DNA from: Asterochloris sp. CNOR1
Taxonomy: Eukaryota > Chlorophyta > Trebouxiophyceae > Trebouxiales > Trebouxiaceae
Length of the DNA stretch: 64,000 nt
Reading direction: 5' to 3'
NCBI GenBank assembly: GCA_963969365.1
Contig: OZ017746.1
Coordinates: forward strand, 3,720,001-3,784,000
The notes beneath the pieces were generated by a model that worked only from the letters and a program-made list of their open reading frames with translations, did no database searches and had not been told where the DNA came from. Both the position numbers and the translations under genes were made by a program. Shown piece after piece: positions 32,401-42,310 of this stretch (within the stretch, counting starts at the first letter, position 1; each line of letters starts with the position of its first letter).

Positions 32401-34975
32401 AGTCCCTACATGGAGTGACACCCCGCAGTGCACCTGCTTGCAACGATGTGCTTGACGCTGCACGTGTTGTGACTCAGCCCACCTATTGAATTCCTTGACC
32501 TCTACATTGAGGCGCTGCTGCCCCAGGCGGGCCTTCACCTCTTCCTGGCGGGCAGCCTCGTCCTCGGCAGCCCACTGCGCCTTGAGCGCCTGCACTTCCT
32601 GGGCCACCTGCAGGGAAACTTGAGTGTACTACTGGTGTCTTGCTAAGCTGATGGCCAAACCATCAACTCACAGAAGTCTGCTGCGTCCTGAGTGCTAGGA
32701 CACACAGGTCACCTGCCAAGATGGAGATGTAAGGGCTAGGTTCCTACCCAGAGCTCAGTGCAGATGCCCTGAAGACTGGGATACCATGGCCGTCTTCCTC
32801 AGGCCAGGCAGCTGCTGCTGTGGCCAGACCGCGGTTCCTAGAAGCCAGCTGTGAGGCAGTAAGCAAGGCAGGAGCGAGGGGCGCCCACCTGAGCAGCCTC
32901 CTCTGCATGCTGCTCTGCGTTGGCGGCGCACTGTTCATCCAGGAGGGCCCCAATGGCCTTGTAGCGCTCCTGGGCTGCCCGCTTCTCTGCCTGGTACCTG
33001 TACCACAACAGAGGGCATTCCAGCAGGCAGTTAGGGCACCACAGTCCAAGCTGCTGGCTGCCGTGCCTGCTGTCTGCAGAGCACACAGGTCCAGATGAGA
33101 AAGATCCTGTGTACAGTGCCAAGGACAATTGCAGTCCCAGCAAGCCTTGCTGGCAGTACAACTTCTGGGTCCAGTACTCTGTGAGGCCCAGCCTGAGCAG
33201 ACCGCTAAGGCAGCCTCAACAAAGTCTGCTCAGGATCATGCTAGAGGGTGCAAAGGGGCAACCATTAGGGCGTGAAGCCCTAAGCCCTGGGCTGCCTGCC
33301 TCTCCGCCCTGTGACCGCGGCAGGGAAGCAAGGTCAGCCAGCCTGCCTTGCAGCGCAGCAGTAGGCTCCCCATACCTATCATGAGGAACGGGTCTGCAAA
33401 ATGCAATCCCAGTGGCGGAGGGAGGCAAGTGCGCTCCAGCTGAGGAGCCTGGTGGCTCCTTCCTTCTGGCTGCCTGAGTGCAGATATGGAGGGCTCTTGC
33501 ACTGTGCAAGAGCGCACATGTTGCATGTGTGCCCACTTGCAGCGCATGCGTTAACAGCACAGCAGCATGGGCAGGTGACTGCAGCCCGAGATGCATGTTT
33601 GCAGTGGCCCAGCTCACTTCCTCTCCTGCTCAGCTCCCTGCTGCAGGTTGATCGCAGCCCAGCGCATGTCAATGTCATGCTGGCGCAGATGTTCCTGAGC
33701 TTTGGCAGCCGCCTGCAGATGCACTTTCAGCACTCAGTCACAATCACGAGCTCGGCAGCGTGCTTGGCTCCACAGTGGTGCCCTGCAGGGGCTCACTGTC
33801 AGCTGCCATATCCCATTTTGTGTGATTTCAAAATGGTTTGTGGAGGGTCATGCACATGGCCAAATGCCCTCCTGCACCATCTCCAATCTATTTTTGATCC
33901 CACCAGCTTAAGCTCAGCAAGCCTTGAGAGCTAGCAGGTCATGCAGCTGCAGCATCTGCTTTCCCTGCACCCTATCGATGGCCAATCTGATGATGATGCA
34001 GCTCAAATCTTGGCATACAATCTGCCCTCCCAGCGCCTTAGTCTTGCATCTTGAGCGGTAATCTGGCTGACCTGAAGCTGCTGCTGGTGGATCATGTCCA
34101 TGGTCAGCTTCTTGCTCTCGACCCCGCGCAGCTGGTCGCAGCCCTCCTTGAACTGCTGGTCCAACAGCTGCTGGGCGAGGCGCTGCCGCTCACCCTCCCG
34201 GCGGGCTGCCAGCGAGCGGGCACGCTCTGCCAGCTCGGCGCGGCGCTGCTCAGGGGTCCGGCGGCTGCTGAGCAGCTCCGCTTGCAGTGCCTGCGGGAGG
34301 TGGCGGACCTGAAGGCTGCTCAACTGCGCAAGTAGGCTGCTGGGCTTCATTGCAATTGCCAGCAGCATCCTCAGCCAGCAGATCACAGCGATGACCAGCC
34401 CAATCGCAGCGCCTCCAGAGGCTGACCATGGCGGCTGCAGGTCCTGGCGTCAGGCCGCAGGCAACTGCAGCTGGGGTAGAAGCCCCCAGCAACAGCGCTG
34501 GGTGCTGCAGGGGACATGCTGGGCCACACTGGACCAGCCAGGCTACACCAGGAACAGGCCTGGACACCCCCGATCAGTAATGTGTCCTGGACAGCCTGCA
34601 TCACTGACACCTCTTTGGCCTGCCAAGGTCGTGAGGCAAAGTGTGTGCAGCTGACCTGCTGCTCGGCAGCCAGTTTGCACGCCAGATCTTGCCGCCTCCG
34701 ATCAAGGTCAGCCTCCCGCCTGTCCTGCAGGGCTTTCAGGCGCCTGTTCATGTTTACAGCTTTGATGCGTTGATCTGTTCTGGCCTCCCATGTGGCCAGC
34801 TGTGCCATTTTCTGCTGCTCCTGCAGGTTGGCAAGGCACTGCATTGGTCCCTGAACGCGACAGGAGGCCACTCATGCGGGCCCTGAGGTTTCACCTGGAC
34901 CCGCTGCTGCATGGAGACCAGACTATCCTCATAGTCTCTCAACTTAAGCACCCTGGCATCAGGCGATGGCTTTTT
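29470..34975 (-). CDS. CFAP53: Cilia- and flagella-associated protein 53 (CCDC11) homologue, 5' end unresolved
   Basis: Minus-strand exons in matching phase: 34975-34895, 34838-34656, 34308-34072, 33712-33618, 32997-32889, 32607-32483, 32032-31883, 31073-30875, 30560-30432, 29643-29470 (about 493 residues; human CFAP53 is near 510). The protein is almost wholly charged alpha-helix of the trichohyalin-plectin-homology type. LLDQQFKEGCDQLR corresponds closely to the matching segment of animal CFAP53, and the later ARKRLMDEV block also fits. In animals and Chlamydomonas the protein lies in the lumen of axonemal doublet microtubules and is needed for ciliary motility. The stop follows GRRKVDWFT. 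No convincing start codon was found; one or two short upstream exons are probably missing. Its presence implies a flagellate stage. Confidence 0.85.
29727..30865 (-). repeat. CFAP53: Dispersed copies of the CFAP53 last-exon acceptor region
   Basis: The word GCCACCATCTG(G/T) with flanking CTTGG and CCTGCAG, which spans the acceptor of the last exon (29630-29660), recurs at about 29733-29757, 30052-30075 and 30841-30865. All are on the same strand, two of them in the intron directly upstream and one in the next. Confidence 0.6.
32335..32400 (-). repeat. CFAP53: Decayed copy of a CFAP53 exon end inside the downstream intron
   Basis: The segment carries CATTGAGGCGCTGCTG, CCAGGCGGGC and a CTTCC block, matching 32501-32545 in order and orientation. 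It lies in the intron 32033-32482, about 160 bp from the source exon. The true exon chain skips it in phase. Confidence 0.8.
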
Positions 34976-36660
34976 CTGCAGGCCACATGTCAGGTCAGCC
35001 TATAACCCAAGCGTTCACAGTGCTGCAGAGGAGGTGTACTTACTGGATGCAGCATTTGAACGGCACAAACAGTCGTCAAGGCAGCCCTTGATTTCACTGA
35101 TCCTCGGGAACTCCAGTGTCCGCTTCTTTACACTTGACTCTGCGCTACGTATCAAGACATCCTGATTTCAAGTCACAGCATTGATGCACTGAATTTGTAT
35201 TGACAGGCCTCGAGAGATCAGGTTCGCTTCATCCTCATGCTTGTGCGCAGCCTGCACCTGAGAACCTAGCAGCAACTACTCAATGCAGCTGCTGAAATGG
35301 AATGCAGGTGCTCTGGCTCAGGAGCTGCCTGGTCAGGAAGCCCATGGGAGGCGTCACGCAGCTCTTCAAGATCGCTGGGCTTGCCTTTGGCATGGGCGCA
35401 CTGCTCAAGTCGACTGACAGCCTGTTCATCTGGCAAGATGAGAGGTGAGGCGCAGGTAGCAGGGTGCTGCAAGCAGCTCACATCAGCTCAACGTCGTTGC
35501 CTGACTGGTGCAGGCGTGCTGACAGGGAAGGTCAACTCCTCATTGACCAGCAAGCTGGACCGGTGAAACTTGCAGCAGTGTGCAGTGTCCAACACAAACA
35601 GCCACGGTGGCGCACTGAGTGAGCAACAATCTGACTGCTCTGGCTGCAGGCAAGACTTGCACTTCTCAGGGCACAGAAGGAGGCCGCCAAGCAGTCCTCA
35701 TAGAGCCCTGATGGAGCCTCCCAGGATGCCACTGGTCATATGATGCCATGGATTGTGGCAGTCATGCAAGCTCGCAGTCAGGTTCCGTGCTTCTAGTGCC
35801 ACATTGATGAGCCTGACTTCCCACCCTGTTTTTAACTGCGTGCAGACATATAGATGAGCATGTCTAGCAGTGTGCGCAGCTGGCACAGCTCACCTCCCCT
35901 GATTGTCAACAGGCTGCAATATGCTCATGGGCCAACTCAGGTTGCCCAGCCGTCAACCCTGAACACAGTGTAAAGAGCTGCCAACACCCCCACCTTGTGC
36001 TCTTTATGATAAGAGGTCTGCATGCTCTGATGTTTGACAGAGCACAGGTCCAAGGGCCTGAAGCTGTTGAAACACCTGGTCAATCTTCTATGGAGATCAC
36101 ACTCATTGAGGGGATGCACACTGCTGGCAGGCAACATGCCAGCATGGAGGCTACTGTCTTCTGGATGCTCCTCTTGAATATAGTCACTGGTCTGCAGTGT
36201 CTGCCATTGACCGTACCCAGAAACTCTTATGATTGACAGCAGGTGCCGATGCAATCGTTGCAGGTGCCCTCCAGGAGCTGCCAGCCTGGCATGGCCAGCT
36301 TCACCCACATCACCAGCAGGCACTACAGGGTGGGCCTCCTGAGAACTTACACCAGACCCCTGAGACCTGTCTCTGGCACTGCTGACGTATTTGCTGCCTG
36401 TACAGTCCGTCGACTGCGATCTAGGGGTGACAACGGCAGGCTTTCCGACGGCATGCGGTTGCTCTCACGCTTGCTGTTCATGTGTTGCTGACAACAAGTG
36501 GCGCCAAGACGAAAAGCGGCAGCGCATGCAGATCGCCCAGAAAGAAGTCTTCTGCCGATGCTACACAGCGTACAAAATGGATGACCCGCTTCTTCTGACC
36601 CTCTTGAGAGCGATTCTCCATTGCGCGGCACATTGAGCATGTGAATGGAGGAGACAGAAT
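34976..36660. other. Divergent intergenic region between CFAP53 and the TRAIP-like gene
   Basis: Both promoters must lie here. Two minus-strand segments could be leader or N-terminal CFAP53 exons: 35187-35093 (basic, followed by a perfect GTAAGT donor) and 35440-35281 (acidic, no clear donor). Neither joins the first accepted exon in phase, so they are not included in the gene model. Confidence 0.45.
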
Positions 36661-39600
36661 ATGTCGCTGCGCTGTGGCATCTGCTTTGAAAATGCACAGC
36701 CCATTGAGACAAAAGACTGGCGAGCTCTGCTGTGCGGCCATGTCTACCATGCCCACTGCCTCGAGCAGTCGTTTGAACACACGAAGCGCTGTTGCCCAAG
36801 CTGCAGGGTGGGGTACCTGCACAGTATGCTTATGGGAAAGCAATTGCGCATTCTTAGCTGTGCATGAGACCGGCAGGGGATTGCCCATGGCTGCTTTGCA
36901 GTTTGTGCCTTGCTCTGTTGAGCCTTTCAGTGCCTGCAGGTACCAGTGGCCAGCAAGAGGGGCATCGAAAATCCTGTGCAGATCTATCTGGACCTGGAGC
37001 CTATCGTAGCTCCAACTCCCATTGGAAAGGGCTTGCAGCCTGGGAGCCATGGCAGCACTGACATCGCAGCAGCCACTGCCCGTGCTGAGGCCCTGCAGTC
37101 AGCCATTCAGCAGCGCAACGAGGAGGTTTGTATTCCATTCAGCTGCTGCCACAACTGCTTCTGTTGACAGCCGTGTGTTGCATGCTGCAGCACTATGCAT
37201 GCACAGCCAGCCTGGGTGATGTTGAGCAACAGCCTCCAGTGGATGCTGTTGAGTTGACGGCCGTCAATGCTCCAGCCACAAAGAGACGCTTCTGCCTCTG
37301 CTGCTGCAGCTGCGCTGCAAGTCAGAGGAGTTACGCAGAATGCGTGAGCAGGCACATCAGCAGGACAGGGAGATTGCTCGCTGCGAACGCGAAATCAAGA
37401 TCCGGGAGGCCAAGCTTCTTGGGTGAGGAGTATGTGCTGGCCTGGCAGTCATGCCCTGTCAGTGTGCATGCAAGTGAGAAGCACGACAATATATTCCCAG
37501 CACGCTGCAGTCCCTAGAAGTTCTCACGGCCGCAGCTTGGACATTTGGCACTGGCTGATTGCTTGGAGGTAGCATGGGCTCTGCACTACAGCATGTCAGA
37601 GTTGCTCATCCCCCTCTTGCAGGCGCATCCTGCTGTGTTGACTCTGCCAGATTGCGTCTTCTGTTTGCTCAGCTGCTGCTTTTAGGATGGCCCCTCCTCA
37701 GTGTCATGCTGCCTGCAGCATGCAGAGCAAGATGGAGGAGGAAGTAGGCAAGCTGAAGGGTCAGCTCACTACAGAACAAGGCAAGCTGCACGCCAAGAAG
37801 AAGGCGATGAGCAACCTGCAGAATTCACATGTGAGGCACCCATCAAGGGCTTTTGGTGGGCTGCAGGATGCTTCACTCTTGTGCAGCATGCAGTCATCAC
37901 ATGTCAGCAGCCTTCAATTGCCTCAGACCCCGTGTAGAACTGCTCTCGGACTGGTAAGGTACCTCTTTTCTCATCTTCGTCCTGCAATCGCGACCCTGTC
38001 GACGAGGCTTGCTGCTGCTGCCATGCCCTTGCAGCGGGAACCAGCTGCAGTCATGCCCACCCCCCTCGCTGTTGCACCCATGCATGTTCAATGCAGTTAA
38101 CATCTCGTCCTGTTCTGCAAGCTCATGAGTCACACCTCATGCTGACCTGATAGCCCATTGACGTGATGTCAAATGCTCCCATCCTGCCCCTGCAGCGTGA
38201 TGAGGTGCTGAAGGTTCGGGCACAGCTGGAGGACATAATTGCAGACCGTAATCGCCTGAAGGTCTACTGTCCCAACACGTTTGGGGCTGAGCTGGCTGCC
38301 CTGGCCAGGCATGACTTCCCCGCTGACAAGGTCAGGCGCCCACCACTGCACCTCTACTGCCGTGTACCTCCTCATGTGGGCAGGCTCACTCCTTGGGGTG
38401 CTCCCAGCGCTCCTGTGTGCATATGTGTTGCAAAGTAGCCCCTTGGGCAGCTGCGTATATATTTGCTGCTGGCAGCTCTGCATGCTGGGGGCATGGCCTT
38501 CATGTGGCAGCGTCTTTGTGCAGAACGCCTTCATCAAGCGCAATGTCATCTGATGCTGCGGCCGGCCTGTGGCAGCAGCAATTCAAGGGAAGGGCACCAG
38601 TACGGCAGTCTGCCCACTCCTCGGGCCCCTATGTGCAGTTCCTGTGCTGCTGCGGCAGTGTCCATGATGCACTGCTCACAGCTGGCTGCAGCATGAGAAG
38701 GTTGACCTGCACACCTTTTGCAGTGCAGAGTGCTGCCTCTCACTGGAGTGAAACAGTGAACATCAGGAACAAGCAGTACAAGGAGAAGATGCAGCAGCTG
38801 CAACAAGAGATGGTGGGTGTGGCGAGCCATGTCAGGCCTACAGCATGGCATCAATCTGCCATGTGTGTGTGCTGCTGCTGCGCCCAACATGCCTCATGTG
38901 TCTAAGGCAACTTGTTTGAGGAGCTGCTGTTGCCTGCATCGGTCACTCCTATATGCTCAGCAGCCCAGCGCGGCACCTGCAGCAGGCAGCAGGAATTGTG
39001 ATACCCATCCCATAGTCACCAACAGCGTCGAGGGGTTGTGCCTGATGTGTGCAGAGCAAGTCAGACAGGCTGGGCAGGCAGGTGGCAGAGCTCCACCAGC
39101 GGCTGGCTGCACTGGAGCAGCAGCAGGGTGGCATCACAGGGACAACTGGCGTTGACAGTGCTGCCCAGGCTCTGCTCTCAGCCCAGACGCCGCAGCCCGC
39201 AGCAGGGGACATCAGCTGGCACGCTGGTCAGGACCAGGACCTGCTGTCCCCTGCGACTGCTGTGCTGGGAAAAAGGCACAGCAGGGAGGGAGCAGTACAC
39301 CAGGACCCGCTGCTCCGTGCAGCTGCCGTGCTAGGAAAGAGGCAAAGCAGGGCGGCAACGGCAGGCGGGCCTCCCAATGGCTCAGCTGATGGCGAACCTG
39401 CCGGCCTTGCCAGCACCATCCCTTGGGACGCTTCAGAGGACCAGACCTTGCTGCCGGCACCGGCTGAGGAGCAGGGGTCTGCCGTCAAGCGAAGCAGGGC
39501 TGAGCCCCGTGGGCGGCAGCAGGCGAGCAGCAGCGGTGCTGGTGCACTGGAGCGGGCTTTGGGCCCTGTGGAGCGGTCCATTGCTGCCTCCAGGAGAGAG

Positions 39601-41357
39601 CAAGGCAGGGACCGTGCAGGTGAACATGTCAGTTGCCGGGGCGGGCCCACGCATGTAGAGGAATACTGCCCTGACTCAAGGCCAAAGATGTGCTGCTGAG
39701 GAGGTGCTGCAGAACATGCTCTTTGTTCCTGTCAGCACCAAGCGCTTGAAGCCAAAGGTAAAGTGGACATGTGCTCAGCGCAGTGGGTGCATTGCGCCAG
39801 CTGCTCAGCCCAGGCAGCTAGCAGCTATTGTTTCTGTTTAATGCAGATCTTCCCTGTGAACACTGTCAGGCCTCTGGATACAATGCTGGGCCTTGCGTGG
39901 TGTCTCCAAGACAAGATGATGGGCAGCCCATGGTCAAGCCTTGGTAACACCATAGTTGTCTTGTATGCTTTGAGTTGCATTGAAGCTGCCACAGAGTGCA
40001 TCCCGTCAGCTTGGCGCAATGCTCAACTGGAGACCTTCTGCGCCTTCTGCTGCAGGGAGCCAGGAGTGTCAGAGGCCAATGCCTGCACAGGAGCTGGCCG
40101 CCAGCAACTGGCACAGCCAGCCAAGCCCCACTCCACCAGCTGGGCAGCTCCCTGGCAGGGTCACTGTCAGCCAGCTTCCTGCAGCAGAGGGCGCGGTGCC
40201 CAGCAGCAGCAGCGCAGAGCTGGAGGCCGCTGAGCCTGGGCTAGCCAGTCCAGCTGATGCTGCGGGGCAGCCTCAACCGCTTGGTGCTGCTGCTGGTGCA
40301 GAAGCAGCACAGCCCTGTGACACCAACTCAGTGCAGGCCGCTAGCGCCAGTCAGAGGGGGGAGCAACAAGACGCTGGGTTGACAGGCTGGCAGACAAGTG
40401 CTGCTTACAACATGCAAGTCACTGCCATGGGGCCTGTCCAGGTCCTTGCACAGCAGGCTGCGCAGCAGGAGGGGCAGGCCGCCAATGACTGGCAACTGGG
40501 CACTGCACAGGGCCTGCAGACGGCTGCTGCGGGTCCTGTGCAGACCCCTGCCCAACAGACTGTGGAGCAGGGCACTGTCGCCGCTGGATGGCACCAGGCT
40601 ACCGCACCCAGCCTGCAGATTTGCAATGATGACTATGTCAATGATGAGGAGCTGATTCGCATCCTGCAGCAGCTTGAGGACGGCAAGAGCTGCCAGCAGC
40701 CAGCAGTGGCAAGCAGTGCTGGTGGGCCTGCTGCAGTAGCAGCTTCTGGGGGCCAGCAGAGCCATGGCCCACAGGCTGTTGATCTGTCAGAGGACATAGC
40801 TGAGCATATGGCTACTGTGCAGCCCGCCAGGCTGCACCTGACAGCAAAGCCAGGGCTGCCATCTGGCAGCATGCAAGGGCTGATGCAGAGCAGCTGGGCT
40901 GCATCAGGTCAGGGATGTTTCTGCAGTGGTGAAAGCTGGACAGTGCCCTACCTGCACGCTCATGCAGGTGCATGCAATGCGATGCAAAAGATTCTCACGA
41001 AACACTCAAGCAGATTGCCCAATGTTGCTGCTGCTGCAGGCCTCCATGGGCTAGAGAAGCAGGCACAGCAGCCTTCTTTCCTGTCTCAGTCTGGGAGGGT
41101 CCGCAGTCAGCCTGGTTCCTTCATCAGATCAGGGCCAGACGGCAGGGGGGGGAGACTCTCTGTACTTGCGTCCAGCACCACCCACAACATCATCAACAAG
41201 CAGGTCAGTAGCCAAGTCCGGGCCTTTCTGGACTCTGTGCTCTGCTACAAGCTGCTCACGACTCTCAGGTGAGGTGCAGGCCGCGCCACAGAAGCGCAAG
41301 AGTGCGCCAGCACCAGCCAATCTGCGCATGGAGCACTTCTTCTCCAAAGCCTCGTGA
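36661..41357 (+). CDS. TRAIP: TRAIP-type RING E3 ubiquitin ligase (about 878 aa)
   Basis: Exons in phase: 36661-36807, 36940-37125, 37310-37422, 37719-37830, 38196-38330, 38729-38812, 39055-39619, 39681-39757, 40064-41203, 41280-41357. The first exon is a complete RING-H2 finger starting at residue 5 (CGICFENAQPIETKDW, CGHVYHAHC, CCPSCR). Residues 110-290 are coiled coil. The C-terminal half is Ala/Gln/Ser-rich, but SGPDGRGGRLSVL matches the conserved GYDGLGGR segment of animal TRAIP, and the last residues NLRMEHFF fit a PCNA-interacting (PIP) box with Asn for Gln. TRAIP ubiquitinates the replicative helicase at stalled or converging forks. The animal protein is about 470 aa, so this one is roughly doubled by low-complexity sequence. 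An extra exon near 39848 is possible but was not needed for phase. Confidence 0.85.
39205..39500 (+). repeat. Internal degenerate repeat in the TRAIP-like protein
   Basis: Exon 7 encodes successive similar units: QDQDLLSPATAVLGKRHSR, then HQDPLLRAAAVLGKRQSR, then a weaker SEDQTLLPAPAEEQG with KRSR. The core D-x-LL-x-x-A-x-AVLGKR-x-SR lies about 24 codons apart in the first two. Confidence 0.75.
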
Positions 41358-42310
41358 CAGCCTTCCATAGCAGAGCTGCAATCACGTTGAATGCCATATT
41401 TCAACCCCCTCGTTTCCTCTGGCATGAATTGCGTCCTGAGCGAATCAAGCTAGGCTGACATCAAACCCAAGCACTCGATGCCAAGAAAGTCAGCGGGCTA
41501 GCCAACCAGCTGTCCTGCAGCCCGTGAGGCAAATGGAGGGCAGAACCCACTTCCCTTCTGAGGCTGTGCTGGGCTTTGCTTCTGTGCTTCCAGCTGAGCA
41601 TGCTGTACCGGCATCCAGCAATGACAGGGGGTGCTGGGAGTGCTGGCATCTTGAGGAGCATAGCGAGTGCCCATTACCTCAACAACAGCATGTCCACTCA
41701 TGGCGGCAGACCAAGAGCAGCAAACAACAGCAGCGTTGGAGGGAAGTGCAGCCATCTCACAGCGCAGCGTAACAGCAGGTTGATTTGCCTGCCATTGTGA
41801 TCTGCATGCATGCCTTCCTGCCAGCCCCGGTATCTTCTGGGACCGGCAGGCTCATCAGAGCATTGCACAAGTTGCAGGGCAGCCAGGGCAGGTCTCTTGC
41901 ATGAGCAAGATTGCTGCTGCGCTTCTGCCTTTGCCAGCACATTGCGCAGGAGCCTAGCTGCAGGTAGGCAACTGCGCTTTGTGTGCTCAGTGGACTGCTT
42001 GAAGTAGTGGGCATGATGGGACAAGGCCAATTGCAATGTTCACTACCTGCCTCCCCTGCCCACGTTCAACTATTCAGTTTCCTGTCTGGCCAGAGTTCCC
42101 AAGAAGTGACTTGGGCCTCGGGCCTTTACAGACTGGCCTGCAGCGTTGCTGCTCATCTTCTGCATTTCGGCTGCGGATTGGCCCAACGTTCAGATCCTCA
42201 GTCGCCATGTGGGACTGCAGCATTGTCCATATGCACCTGCAGCATGCAAAAGCAGGCTGCACATAAGTACAGGCAGCAGATCCAGGGGACAGACAACTAC
42301 AAAGCGCAGC
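41358..42310. other. Intergenic region upstream of the NEMP-like gene
   Basis: The 3' flank of the TRAIP-like gene and the promoter of the next gene share this 950-bp interval. Open frames such as 42036-41698 (minus) have no splice context or familiar motif. I see nothing else in it. Confidence 0.5.

Noticed and set aside
35266-35440. Acidic minus-strand segment as the first CFAP53 exon
   Set aside because: No convincing donor and no phase match to the exon at 34975.
36391-36636. Open frame just upstream of the TRAIP RING exon as its N-terminus
   Set aside because: A stop separates it from the RING exon, and TRAIP proteins begin directly with the RING as the ATG at 36661 does.
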